Part shown: positions 25,689 to 33,979 of the stretch, one piece after another
Layout of the letters: every line of letters begins with the position of its first letter
Numbering within the stretch: position 1 is the first letter of the stretch
Source: Anderseniella sp051010195
GTDB taxonomy: Bacteria; Pseudomonadota; Alphaproteobacteria; Rhizobiales; Aestuariivirgaceae
Length of the DNA stretch: 39,024 nucleotides
Assembly: GCA_051010195.1 (NCBI GenBank)
Contig: JBPCVV010000304.1
Location: forward strand, 1 to 39,024
Direction of reading: 5' to 3'
Translations under genes and position numbers: made by a program
Notes under the pieces: generated by a model
The model's input: only the letters and a program-made list of their open reading frames with translations
Told to the model about the DNA's origin: nothing
Database searches by the model: none

Positions 25689-26735
25689 ATGCCGGACACC
25701 TCCAACCATCGCTCGTTTGCACTGCCTGCCGACCATCCGCCGGTCGTGGGCGGCAAGATCGGTATCCTGATCATGAATTTGGGGACGCCGGAGGCCACCA
25801 GCTACTGGCCTATGCGGCGCTATCTGAAAGAGTTCCTGTCCGACCCGCGGGTGATCGAGACCAACCGGGCGTTATGGTGGGTTATCCTCAATGGTATCGT
25901 CCTGACATTCCGGCCCGGCAAGTCCGGCCATGCCTATGAGCAGATCTGGAACAAGGAGCGCAATGAGTCTCCGCTGAAAACGATTACCCGGTCGCAATCA
26001 GAACAATTGAGCGCGCTGTACTCCGGCAATCAGGAAATCGTTGTCGACTGGGCCATGCGCTATGGCCTGCCGCCGGTAAAGGAGCGTATCGAGCACCTGA
26101 AAAGCTTAGGCTGTGACAAGGTCGTGCTGTTTCCGCTGTACCCGCAATATTCGGCGACCACGACCGCAACCGCGCTCGACAAGAGCTATGATGCACTGAA
26201 GCAGATGCGGTGGCAGCCGGCGATTCGCACGGTGCCGCCCTATCATGACGATCCTGCCTACATTGATGCCCTTGCCGCCAGCCTGAAGGCGCACCTGAAA
26301 TCCATCGACTACAAGCCGGACGTGGTGGTGGCGTCGTTTCATGGGCTGCCGAAGTCATACCTGATGCGCGGCGATCCCTATCACTGCCATTGCCAGAAGA
26401 CGGCGCGGCTGCTGCGCGAAAAGATGGGCATGAAGGAAGGCGAACTGATCATAACCTTCCAGTCCCGGTTCGGCACCGAGGAGTGGCTGCAGCCCTATAC
26501 CGACCAGACGATCGAAGAACTGGCGAAGCAGGGCGTCGGGAACGTGGTCGTCATCACGCCGGGGTTTTCATCCGATTGTGTTGAAACGCTTGAGGAAATC
26601 GCCATCGGGGTGAAGGAAACGTTCATGGAGAACGGCGGCAAGAACTTCTCGGTGGCACCATGTCTCAATGACAGTACGGCTTCGATCAGGATGCTCAAGC
26701 AGCTGATTGACCGGGAGCTGGCCGGCTGGGTTTAA
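25689..26735 (+). CDS. hemH: Ferrochelatase
   Basis: This 348-residue enzyme inserts Fe2+ into protoporphyrin IX in the last step of protoheme synthesis. The opening GILIMNLGTPEATSYWPMRRYL, the metal-binding His in SFHGLPKSY (about residue 218), FQSRFGTEEWLQPYTD and the catalytic acidic stretch SDCVETLEEI (Glu about 299-302) are all present. HCHCQKTARLL is the usual alphaproteobacterial form of the mid-region. An AGGA ribosome site lies 5 nt before the ATG. It appears to be its own unit, unrelated to the neighbouring transport genes. Confidence 0.96.
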   Translation: MPDTSNHRSFALPADHPPVVGGKIGILIMNLGTPEATSYWPMRRYLKEFLSDPRVIETNRALWWVILNGIVLTFRPGKSGHAYEQIWNKERNESPLKTITRSQSEQLSALYSGNQEIVVDWAMRYGLPPVKERIEHLKSLGCDKVVLFPLYPQYSATTTATALDKSYDALKQMRWQPAIRTVPPYHDDPAYIDALAASLKAHLKSIDYKPDVVVASFHGLPKSYLMRGDPYHCHCQKTARLLREKMGMKEGELIITFQSRFGTEEWLQPYTDQTIEELAKQGVGNVVVITPGFSSDCVETLEEIAIGVKETFMENGGKNFSVAPCLNDSTASIRMLKQLIDRELAGWV

Positions 26736-26852
26736 CTCCGCCCCACGTTATTGTCTCTGCAAGCTAGCGAATCAAAGTAGTTTTTAACCAATTTCGGCCA
26801 TTGTGCCGCGAAATGGCAGACGGATGCGTCTTTGCAGATAAGGATTGGTTTC

Positions 26853-27818
26853 ATGCTTGAAGGTTTCAGTGTTTTCGTTCTGGTGCTGCTTGCACTGGCG
26901 GTCATCACCCTGTTCAAGGCGATTACAACCGTGCCGCAGGGTTTTGAATACACGGTTGAACGGTTTGGCCGCTATGTCAAAACGCTTGGTCCGGGCCTCG
27001 GCATTATACTGCCGTTCGTCGACCGTATCGGTTCCAGAATGAACATGATGGAACAGGTGCTTGAAGTGCCGAGCCAGGAGGTCATCACCAAAGATAACGC
27101 CATGGTACAGGTCGACGGTGTGGCCTTCTTTCAGGTACTGGATGCGGCCAGGGCGACTTATGAAGTCAACCGGCTGGAAAACGCCATTCTCAACATCACC
27201 ATGACCAATATCCGTACAGTCATGGGCTCGATGGATCTGGATAATCTGCTGTCGCAACGTGACGACATCAACCATGCCATTCTGGGTGTGGTCGACCAGG
27301 CGACCTCGCCATGGGGCGTGAAGATGACCCGGATCGAAATCAAGGACATCAACCCGCCGCGTGACCTGGTTGATTCCATGGCGCGGCAGATGAAGGCAGA
27401 ACGCGACAAGCGCGCCGCCATCCTCGAAGCCCAGGGTGCGCGTGAATCGGCCATCCTGAAAGCGGAAGGCGAGAAACAGGCGATCATGCTGGACGCCGAA
27501 GGCAGACGCGAAGCGGCTTTCCGGGATGCCGAGGCGCGCGAGCGCGGGGCTGAAGCGGAAGCAAATGCCACGCGCATGGTGTCGGTCGCCATTGCCGAAG
27601 GCGATGTTCAGGCGGTAAACTACTTCGTTGCCAACAACTACATCACCGCGCTGGAGAGCATCGCCAAATCACCGAACCAGAAATTGCTGATGCTGCCGGT
27701 TGAGGCATCCAGTGTTATCGGGTCGATTGCGGGTGTTGCCGAAATTGCCAAGGAAGCGTTCGGTGACGGCGGTGGTGGCACAAGGCGGGGCGCCAGCGTG
27801 CCGAAAGTGAAGCAATAG
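26853..27818 (+). CDS. qmcA: SPFH/stomatin-like membrane protein, QmcA family
   Basis: This 321-residue protein has one N-terminal membrane helix (about 3-25), an SPFH domain (VPQGFEYTVERFGRYVKTLGPGL and onward to about 180), then a long charged coiled coil with repeated Ala-Glu-Gly units (about 185-245), and a Gly-rich, basic tail. QmcA-type proteins form large membrane-anchored oligomers that are linked to membrane organisation and protease control. The ATG at 26853 has AAGGA 8 nt upstream; a start at 26832 is possible but less likely. It is followed 12 nt later by an NfeD gene, the standard partner. Confidence 0.92.
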   Translation: MLEGFSVFVLVLLALAVITLFKAITTVPQGFEYTVERFGRYVKTLGPGLGIILPFVDRIGSRMNMMEQVLEVPSQEVITKDNAMVQVDGVAFFQVLDAARATYEVNRLENAILNITMTNIRTVMGSMDLDNLLSQRDDINHAILGVVDQATSPWGVKMTRIEIKDINPPRDLVDSMARQMKAERDKRAAILEAQGARESAILKAEGEKQAIMLDAEGRREAAFRDAEARERGAEAEANATRMVSVAIAEGDVQAVNYFVANNYITALESIAKSPNQKLLMLPVEASSVIGSIAGVAEIAKEAFGDGGGGTRRGASVPKVKQ

Positions 27819-27830
27819 GAGTAACAGCGA

Positions 27831-28277
27831 ATGGCTGAAATTCTGGGCATTTTTGGAGACTGGACCTGGTGGATCATTGGCGGTTTGCTATTGGTCAGCG
27901 AACTGGTTGCCACCAACATTGTTCTGGTCTGGTTTGGTCTGGCTGCCTTGAGTGTCGGCTTGGCTGACCTGTTTCTGGGCCTCAGCTGGCAGATGGAAAT
28001 CGTTCTGTTTGTCGTGCTTTCGGTGATCTACCTGCTGCTTGGACGGCGCTATATGAAAACGCGGGCCACGGATGAGGTGAACCTGCCCTATCTGAACCAG
28101 CGCGTGAACGCATTTGTCGGGCGCACCGCGGTATTGCACGAGCCAATAGTGAACGGTGAAGGCCAAGTGCGCATGGATGACGCCTTGTGGCGCGTCACCG
28201 GCACCGATGCGCCCGCAGGTTCCAGAGTGCTTATTACCGGTGGCTCCGACATGGTGCTGGAAACCGAACCTGCGTGA
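27831..28277 (+). CDS. NfeD family membrane protein
   Basis: This 148-residue short NfeD protein has two or three N-terminal membrane helices (WWIIGGLLLVSELVATNIVLVWFGLAAL and a second from about 45 to 65) followed by a small OB-fold domain at about 90-148 (VGRTAVLHEPIVNGEGQVRMDDALWRV and DMVLETEP). NfeD proteins bind the SPFH partner. The gene pair organisation with a 12-nt gap supports cotranscription. Confidence 0.92.
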   Translation: MAEILGIFGDWTWWIIGGLLLVSELVATNIVLVWFGLAALSVGLADLFLGLSWQMEIVLFVVLSVIYLLLGRRYMKTRATDEVNLPYLNQRVNAFVGRTAVLHEPIVNGEGQVRMDDALWRVTGTDAPAGSRVLITGGSDMVLETEPA

Positions 28278-28312
28278 CGACGCCTGCGCACCAACAGACC
28301 ACGGCAATCATT

Positions 28313-28338
28313 GGCTTGCGGCATTTGGGATGCAAGCC
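28313..28338 (+). terminator. Stem-loop after nfeD
   Basis: GGCTTGC (28313-28319) pairs exactly with GCAAGCC (28332-28338). An alternative inner stem GCAT/ATGC (28321-28324 with 28330-28333) overlaps it. It lies 36 nt past the NfeD stop and may end the qmcA-nfeD unit, though it has no T-run. A second small palindrome, TTGCGC-CT-GCGCAA, is at 28391-28404 in the same gap. Confidence 0.4.
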
Positions 28339-28472
28339 TAGAGTTGAGCCCAGTCAGCCTAAGAGATAGCTTATTTCAGTGCTATTTTCATTGCGCCTGC
28401 GCAAGATGATACTCTCACCTGTATTTTCCATACGAGGCTTTGCCCCCAATTGTCCGGACGGAAAGCAGACAT

Positions 28473-29756
28473 ATGACGGGATTGCCCAAAGGATATTGCG
28501 TCAGGCCATGGATCTCCATGCACGCAAGTACGGGAGGTGATATTGCGCCGTGTTGTGAATTCGATGGCAGCGTTGCGAACCTGAGGGATCGTAGTTTGTC
28601 GGAAGTCTGGACATCCGACGAATGGGCCGAAATTCGCCGCAAGTTCGCAACTGGCGAAACGGTTGCGGAGTGTTGGAAGTGCTATGATCGGGAACGAAAT
28701 GAAGGATCGAGCGCGAGGTTAACTGCGAACCGGCGCCATGCAGACTGGTGCAGCGCCTTTGCGAAAGCTGAAGATCTTCTTGCAGCCTCGCCCAGACACC
28801 CCATCACATATGATCTGCGGCCTTCAAACCTGTGTAATCTGAGCTGCAGAACCTGCTGGCACGGAGCTAGTTCCAGTTGGTTTAAAGACGGTTTGGAGAT
28901 TGGGCTTACAGTTGGCTCGAAAGCCGAGATTCGCAGCTACAAGAGTGGTCAGCAGATCCTCGATGACATCGGCCAGGGCCTGGATCAGGTGGAAGAGCTT
29001 TATTTTGCTGGTGGCGAGCCGCTGATGATGGAAGAGCATTATGCCCTACTGTCCGCGCTGGCAAAGAAGGGCCGATCAGATATTGTGCTGAGGTACAACA
29101 GTAACCTCACCAGAACAAAATTCCGAGGTGAATCAGTCTTCGATCTCTGGGCAAAGTTTGATCGCGTCGAAGTCGAAGCCAGCGTTGATGCGGCCTATGA
29201 CAAGGGGGCACTTGTCCGACACGGTTTCAACTGGGATCAGTTCGTCCAGAATTTGGATGGATTGAGATCCGCCTGTCCACATGTCGCAATCGAATTTGGT
29301 ATCACAGTATCGGCGTTGAACATACTCTATCTGGCAGAGCTGTTCGATGCCTTGATCAAACATTGCCAGGCCAAGCCAAGTGATTTCGTGTTGCATTCAT
29401 TGCAAAGTCCGATCTTCTATCGGACACAGGTTCTGCCGTCCAAGGCAAAAATTGAAGCAAAAAGCAGGTTGCATCGTTGGGTGAGCGAGAATGCTGCAAT
29501 CTATTCTGACGGGAATGATGGGTTCGTTGCTTTGAAAAACGCGCTTGAGAACATCTGCAACTACATGGACAGCGATGACCTGTCTGAGCATACTGCGGAG
29601 TTTGCGTCACGGTCCAGAAAGCTGGACGCCCTGCGAGACCAGAATACGCTGGCTACGCTGCCGGACCTGGCGCCGGTGTTCGCCACACCAATCTCAACTT
29701 CGGCTATTGGCTTTCTGCGTTCGCGTTTTGCTGCAATTGCAAAAAAACGCTCATAA
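28473..29756 (+). CDS. Radical SAM protein with N-terminal twitch/SPASM-like domain
   Basis: This 427-residue enzyme has a Cys-rich N-terminal domain (Cys9, Cys27-Cys28, then ECWKC with Cys67 and Cys70) that looks like a twitch/SPASM auxiliary iron-sulfur domain placed before, not after, the radical SAM domain. The radical SAM cluster motif CNLSCRTC (Cys121, 125, 128) and the GGEP SAM-binding motif (180-183) follow. Such N-terminal-twitch radical SAM proteins are known, but their reactions are mostly unassigned; relatives of this fold modify peptides or other small molecules. The ATG at 28473 with GGAAAG upstream is preferred to a TTG at 28440. A PqqD-like gene follows 127 bp later, which suggests peptide modification. 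Confidence 0.85.
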   Translation: MTGLPKGYCVRPWISMHASTGGDIAPCCEFDGSVANLRDRSLSEVWTSDEWAEIRRKFATGETVAECWKCYDRERNEGSSARLTANRRHADWCSAFAKAEDLLAASPRHPITYDLRPSNLCNLSCRTCWHGASSSWFKDGLEIGLTVGSKAEIRSYKSGQQILDDIGQGLDQVEELYFAGGEPLMMEEHYALLSALAKKGRSDIVLRYNSNLTRTKFRGESVFDLWAKFDRVEVEASVDAAYDKGALVRHGFNWDQFVQNLDGLRSACPHVAIEFGITVSALNILYLAELFDALIKHCQAKPSDFVLHSLQSPIFYRTQVLPSKAKIEAKSRLHRWVSENAAIYSDGNDGFVALKNALENICNYMDSDDLSEHTAEFASRSRKLDALRDQNTLATLPDLAPVFATPISTSAIGFLRSRFAAIAKKRS

Positions 29757-29883
29757 CGGCCACTTTTTTTGAATTTTGGCCAATGGATTTGCTATTAGGG
29801 TTTGTGGTGGGGCGTCTAGATCAAAACGCTGATGTGAATATTTAAAGCCTCTGGCTGGTCCATGAGCGCCAGGGAAAGAACAG

Positions 29884-30327
29884 ATGCCTGAAACCGTTCG
29901 CTACTTCTATCTCAATCCAATTGGATTGTCCTATGAGGATTTTGGCGGCGAAATGGTTGCTGTCAACTTCGACACCGGAAAGTATTATGGCTTGACTGGC
30001 AGTGCGTTGACGACCTGGCAATTGCTCATCCGGCCCCGGTCATTGGACGAGTTGATAGCCGAGATGGAACGGATTTATTCCGAGGGCGAACATGACATCC
30101 GCGAGATGACTGTGAAATTCGTGGGCATACTGGAAAGCGAAGGATTGCTGATCCATATCGATGTGCCGGAAATGGAATTCCTCGCGACGAGCGACCGCCC
30201 CCCCTTCGTGGCGCCAGGGTTGGAAGTCCATAGCGATCTGCAGGAGCTTATCATGCTTGATCCAGTCCATGACGCAGACCCTGAACACGGATGGCCTGTT
30301 CGTCGACCCGAGGCAGCTGGCCAATAG
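29884..30327 (+). CDS. PqqD-like peptide-chaperone (RRE) protein with C-terminal tail
   Basis: This 147-residue protein has a PqqD fold at about residues 8-95 (VAVNFDTGKYYGLTGSALTTWQLL, then helices ending VGILESEGLL). PqqD-type domains bind a precursor peptide and present it to a modifying enzyme. Residues 101-147 form an extra Pro- and Asp-rich tail containing APGLEVHSDLQELIMLDPVHDAD (split here: LEVHSDLQEL, LDPVHDAD at 125-132, GWP at 136-138). Single PqqD-domain proteins of 80-100 residues lack this. The tail could be a substrate, a docking segment or simply a lineage extension. An AGGG ribosome site precedes the ATG. It begins the tight five-gene operon that runs to 33956 and lies behind the radical SAM gene. 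Confidence 0.82.
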   Translation: MPETVRYFYLNPIGLSYEDFGGEMVAVNFDTGKYYGLTGSALTTWQLLIRPRSLDELIAEMERIYSEGEHDIREMTVKFVGILESEGLLIHIDVPEMEFLATSDRPPFVAPGLEVHSDLQELIMLDPVHDADPEHGWPVRRPEAAGQ

Positions 30328-30347
30328 CAGTCGGCTACTTTCATACT

Positions 30348-31430
30348 ATGAATCCTGATATTGCTGAACTTGCTGACTTCATCCGCACCAATACACAGCT
30401 AGCCCATCAAGCCTGTGTCTCGCAGGAGATCAAGCCAATCAGATACCGGTTCGCCGCTGTACCGATTGATGTTTGGGTCACTTCGGCGAGCATACAAGAG
30501 GTAATCGACCCCGTAATTGCACATGCTAGAGACACCAGTGACCCGACGGTTATGGCCGAGACTCAGCCGGCAAACGTCTATGCGATTGATGCAGCTTCGC
30601 TGGGATTGGCGGGACCACCGTCAAAATGGCATTTCCCTGAGCAAAACCAGCAGGACTACCAACGCATTTGTTGGCAGCCTGAAGATGGTCTGGCGCTTAC
30701 ATCTGACGATTCGCGTGGCATCTGGCACTTGTGGGACATGAGGCAGGTTGAGGGCGCCTACTGGGTGGCGGACACCGAGAGATTGCCCTACTGGGAGTTT
30801 GCCTCTCCCCTCAGACATTTCATCCATTGGGTATGCCTGGAACACGGGATTGCAATGATCCACGCTGCGGCAATCGGACAACAGGGACATGGTGTATTGC
30901 TGACTGGCAAAGGTGGAAGCGGCAAATCCACCTTGACCGCTGCTGCTGTTTCGCATGGCTGGCAAACTGTGGGAGACGACTTTGTCCTGCTTCGATTTGC
31001 GCAAGGCAAAGTGTATGCCTATCCGATATTTGACATCTTGAAACTAACGGGGATGGCGGAAGAGTGGTTTGCAGACCTCCTAAAACAACCGCTCAATCCA
31101 AACCGAGCCGCAAACGAGAAAGCAATGGTTCGCTTGTCCGACATTGCAGGACAAAGCTTTGTAGATGGTCTTGAAGTGCACGCTATCTTCTCACAAACTC
31201 TGACCCATGCGTCGTCGAGCCGGTTCTCGCCAATTTCGAAAATTAAGGCGGTAGCAGCACTCGCGCCTTCAACCATGAACATCTTGCGAACCGCCATGCC
31301 AGTAACGCTAAAGGACTGCGGACGGCTGGCCAAAGCGCTGCCAACTTACTCTCTGGGTGTTGGACAAGACCCCAACGAAACACTAGGTGTACTTGAGAAC
31401 TGGATGAAATCAGAGCTGGGCCATGTGTGA
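30348..31430 (+). CDS. HprK-like serine kinase
   Basis: This protein of about 360 residues has a C-terminal HPr kinase-like domain. IHAAAIGQQGHGVLLTG leads into the P-loop GKGGSGKST (residues 187-195) and the following WQTVGDDFVLL provides the second conserved strand. Families of this type include the HPr-rel-A kinases, whose PqqD-like partner is the gene before it. HprK homologues in lasso peptide clusters phosphorylate a peptide Ser. No HPr-like protein is visible in this window, so the substrate is unknown. The start is uncertain: ATG 30348 has no clear ribosome site and an in-frame ATG at 30291 lies inside the PqqD-like gene. Its stop overlaps the next gene's start by 8 nt. Confidence 0.78.
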   Translation: MNPDIAELADFIRTNTQLAHQACVSQEIKPIRYRFAAVPIDVWVTSASIQEVIDPVIAHARDTSDPTVMAETQPANVYAIDAASLGLAGPPSKWHFPEQNQQDYQRICWQPEDGLALTSDDSRGIWHLWDMRQVEGAYWVADTERLPYWEFASPLRHFIHWVCLEHGIAMIHAAAIGQQGHGVLLTGKGGSGKSTLTAAAVSHGWQTVGDDFVLLRFAQGKVYAYPIFDILKLTGMAEEWFADLLKQPLNPNRAANEKAMVRLSDIAGQSFVDGLEVHAIFSQTLTHASSSRFSPISKIKAVAALAPSTMNILRTAMPVTLKDCGRLAKALPTYSLGVGQDPNETLGVLENWMKSELGHV

Positions 31431-32163
31431 CGACCTTTCCATCAGCGTAATCATGCCTGTCCGAAATGGCGAACGCTTCATTGTCGATGCACTGCGGTCG
31501 ATAAAAGAACAGTCAGTTCAAGTTTCGCAGATCTTTGTGATCAACGATGGTTCCCAGGATCGCACCTGCCAACTGGTCTCTGATGTTGCAGAACAGGACA
31601 AACGGGTCAGATTGCTGGATGGACCCTGTAAGGGGCCAGGACCGGCGCGCAATGTAGGCCTTCGCCAGGCGACAGGCAACGTGATAGCATTTCTGGATTG
31701 CGATGACCTTTGGCCAGCCGGCAAACTCGAGACTCAACTTGGCAGACTGCGCAGCCAACCTGAAGTGCGGATGGTTTCCGGTTTTGTCAAATACTTCGAT
31801 AAGCAGATTGATAACGGGCTGGCGCCGGCCAATGACGCCAGGACCGAAGAATTGTTTCACGTCCATCTCGGCGCCAGCATTTACAGAAGTGATATCTTTG
31901 AAGAGATCGGGCTGTTTGATGAAGACTTCCTCTACTCAGAAGACGTTGATCTCATGTTGCGGGTCAGGGAATCTGAAATCCCTTATGCCATTATGAACGA
32001 AATCACGCTCTATTATCGGCGACATGACAATTCCATGACCTCTCATCTGACGCCGGAGGAGAAACGCGATTTCAACCGGGCATTGATGAATTCGTTACGC
32101 CGGCGCAAGGCCGCCGGCGTAACGATTCCGTTGGAACCCTTTTCCAAGCGCGTTGGATACTGA
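31423..32163 (+). CDS. Family 2 glycosyltransferase (first of two)
   Basis: This 246-residue GT-A fold glycosyltransferase has the nucleotide-sugar binding opening SVIMPVRNGERFIVDAL, the DxD-type metal motif DCDD (residues 92-95) and a later acidic block SEDVDLMLR typical of family 2. It transfers a sugar from a UDP- or similar donor to an unknown acceptor. The start overlaps the kinase stop by 8 nt, so the two are translationally coupled. A perfect 12-bp inverted repeat lies in its 3' end (32093-32124). Confidence 0.88.
   Translation: MCDDLSISVIMPVRNGERFIVDALRSIKEQSVQVSQIFVINDGSQDRTCQLVSDVAEQDKRVRLLDGPCKGPGPARNVGLRQATGNVIAFLDCDDLWPAGKLETQLGRLRSQPEVRMVSGFVKYFDKQIDNGLAPANDARTEELFHVHLGASIYRSDIFEEIGLFDEDFLYSEDVDLMLRVRESEIPYAIMNEITLYYRRHDNSMTSHLTPEEKRDFNRALMNSLRRRKAAGVTIPLEPFSKRVGY
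32093..32124 (+). repeat. Perfect 12-bp inverted repeat within the 3' end of the first glycosyltransferase gene
   Basis: CGTTACGCCGGC (32093-32104) and GCCGGCGTAACG (32113-32124) are exact reverse complements around an 8-nt loop. It lies 37 nt before the stop codon of the upstream glycosyltransferase gene. It encodes LRRRKAAGVT, so it could be accidental, but a 12-bp perfect stem this close to a coupled start could affect translation or mRNA stability. Confidence 0.6.
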
Positions 32164-32167
32164 ACCA

Positions 32168-32863
32168 ATGCGTATCTCCGTAGTGATTCCTGCATACAAT
32201 GCAGCCGATACAATCAAGGAAACGCTGGAAAGCGTGTTTTCGCAGACCCGTCTGGCCGACGAAATCGTTGTTGTCGATGACGGATCAACTGACGATACGG
32301 CAGACGCTGTCCGCGCCGACTTTCCTGGCATCAAACTGGTGCAGACAAGGAACAGAGGCGCCGCAGCGGCGCTGAATCAGGGTATTTCTGATTGTGAGGG
32401 TGACCTGATCACCTTTCTGGATGCGGACGATCTCTGGGCGCCGGGGAAACTGGAGGTCCAGGAAGCTGCCTTCGCGAACAACCACGCCGCACACCTCGTG
32501 ATGGGGCATTATGAGGCCTTCATCTGCCCCAGTCTCGATCCGGCACGCGCCGCCCGGCTACAATTTGCAAATGGATTGCAACCAGGCTACCTGATCGGTT
32601 GCATGATGATCCGAAAGGATTTTCTCGAAGGCTGCCGGCAGTGGTTCGAACAGGATCTCCGCACAGGCTACCACGTTGATTGGCTAAGACGGCTTCGATC
32701 GCACGGTGTGTCGGAACTCATGCTGCCCGACCTGGTAATGCGCCGGCGCATCAGAGCCAACACCCTGGGGCGCAGATCCGGATTGGCCAGTGACACATTA
32801 ACCCGTGATTTTCTGGAAATTGCCAGACGGGCTCTGGCTGAAAAACGCCTCCAAAAGAAGTAA
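32168..32863 (+). CDS. Family 2 glycosyltransferase (second of two)
   Basis: This 231-residue GT-A glycosyltransferase has the opening SVVIPAYNAADTIKETLESVF, VDDGSTDDT and the DxD-type DADD motif at residues 85-88. The C-terminal half (GYHVDWLRRLRSHGVSELMLPDLVMRRR, in outline) differs from the first copy, so the pair are paralogues rather than a recent duplication. The ATG at 32168 lies 4 nt after the first glycosyltransferase stop. Its donor could be a UDP-sugar made by the galU/galE products at the end of the window. Confidence 0.88.
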   Translation: MRISVVIPAYNAADTIKETLESVFSQTRLADEIVVVDDGSTDDTADAVRADFPGIKLVQTRNRGAAAALNQGISDCEGDLITFLDADDLWAPGKLEVQEAAFANNHAAHLVMGHYEAFICPSLDPARAARLQFANGLQPGYLIGCMMIRKDFLEGCRQWFEQDLRTGYHVDWLRRLRSHGVSELMLPDLVMRRRIRANTLGRRSGLASDTLTRDFLEIARRALAEKRLQKK

Positions 32864-32867
32864 ATGG

Positions 32868-33956
32868 ATGGCCAAGTTTCAGACAAAGCTGAAGTTGCGT
32901 TTTGCGCAACAGGGATGGCCGGACCCGGATACTGACCTGTTAGTGCGGGCATCGACACTGCCACCTCGCGAAGCCCGGCAATGTTGGCGAAAATGGAAAA
33001 GCGCCAATGACATTGACGATTGCAACTGGCCGCAGTTCAAGCTTCTAACACGGTTCTCCGGGCGCCTTCCAATGGTCGATCCGGAATGCCCTGAGATACC
33101 CCGGCTGAATGGTATGGCCAAGGCGCTGTGGACCAATTCACAACTGCAACTCAACAGGTCTGCCAAAGCTCTCGATGTGCTCCTGGCCCTTGGCATTCCG
33201 GTCTACCTTATGAAATCAGCTGCTCTGGAAGCGTTGAGGCTCGGTACAACGACACGCCGTGTTACATCCGACATCGATTTGGTTGTGCACAGAAATGACC
33301 TTCGCAGATCCTTGGCTGCGTTGATGGAGGCGGGTTGGGGCGCAGGCGAAACCATTGATCAGGCGGTCGACAGATGCCGGTATCATCCAGGCATCAATCT
33401 CACCAAGGGCAGCCAAGAGGCTAAGGACCGTTCGGACGTAGATGTTCACCACCAGCCGGTGCACCTTCCGTTTCTGCCTGACAGCACAATGGCCGGCATC
33501 TGGGAGCGGGCAGTCAATGCCCGATTTCGGGGACGGGACGTAGTGGCACCCGCACCGGAAGAGCTACTGGTTTTTGCTGCCATGCAGGGCGTGCGGCGTT
33601 TCATTCCCAGCCATCTTTCCAGTGGCTTGTGGCCGTTAGATGTTGTTGAAATTATTCAAGCTCCATCTCTCAACTGGAATCGGGCGCTGTCGACTGCAGT
33701 GGAGTGCGGTGGCACTTGGGCCCTCTTGTGCTGCCTGGATTACGTCAGGCAAAAATTGAATGCCAATGTGCCGTCAATCATCATATCGGATCTTGCCGCA
33801 GAATCTGGCGACTGGAGGCAAACGATGAATTTCTATGCCCAAGCACCAACCTATGGTGCTTTCAAGCTGTTTCATTTACCGATCCGGGAACTGGCGCTGA
33901 TCAACCGCCACAAAGCCTTTTGCAAGCGCGGCTGGCTCGCGTCAAGAAACTGGTAA
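32868..33956 (+). CDS. Nucleotidyltransferase family protein (PF14907-like)
   Basis: This 362-residue protein has the minimal nucleotidyltransferase active site in a family-typical setting: VYLMKSAALEALRLG, then VTSDIDLVVH (Asp135, Asp137 as metal ligands) and SDVDVHHQP, and a C-terminal helical region (ELLVFAAMQGVRRF). Members of this uncharacterised nucleotidyltransferase family accompany HprK-like kinases in HPr-rel-A and lasso peptide tailoring cassettes. They may nucleotidylate, or in one reported pathway (pseudomycoidin) support glycosylation of, a phosphorylated peptide. It lies 4 nt after the second glycosyltransferase and is the last gene of the tight run from PqqD. It converges on the ABC exporter gene 23 nt away. 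Confidence 0.78.
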   Translation: MAKFQTKLKLRFAQQGWPDPDTDLLVRASTLPPREARQCWRKWKSANDIDDCNWPQFKLLTRFSGRLPMVDPECPEIPRLNGMAKALWTNSQLQLNRSAKALDVLLALGIPVYLMKSAALEALRLGTTTRRVTSDIDLVVHRNDLRRSLAALMEAGWGAGETIDQAVDRCRYHPGINLTKGSQEAKDRSDVDVHHQPVHLPFLPDSTMAGIWERAVNARFRGRDVVAPAPEELLVFAAMQGVRRFIPSHLSSGLWPLDVVEIIQAPSLNWNRALSTAVECGGTWALLCCLDYVRQKLNANVPSIIISDLAAESGDWRQTMNFYAQAPTYGAFKLFHLPIRELALINRHKAFCKRGWLASRNW

Positions 33957-33979
33957 GCTGACGTTAGAGCAAGATCAGG

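Noticed and set aside
28406..28540. A 44-codon ORF (MILSPVFSIRGFAPNC start) overlapping the radical SAM start, considered as a precursor peptide
   Set aside because: No ribosome site, and its second half is a frame-shifted reading of the radical SAM gene; nothing suggests that it is translated.
29783..29845. A 20-codon ORF (MDLLLGFVVGRLDQNADVNI) in the gap between the radical SAM and PqqD-like genes
   Set aside because: Too short, no ribosome site and no core-peptide-like features; chance is likely in a 127-bp AT-richer gap.
29884..33956. Complete lasso peptide gene cluster
   Set aside because: No asparagine-synthetase-like cyclase and no transglutaminase-like leader peptidase are present, and no lasso precursor was found; only tailoring-type genes are shared.
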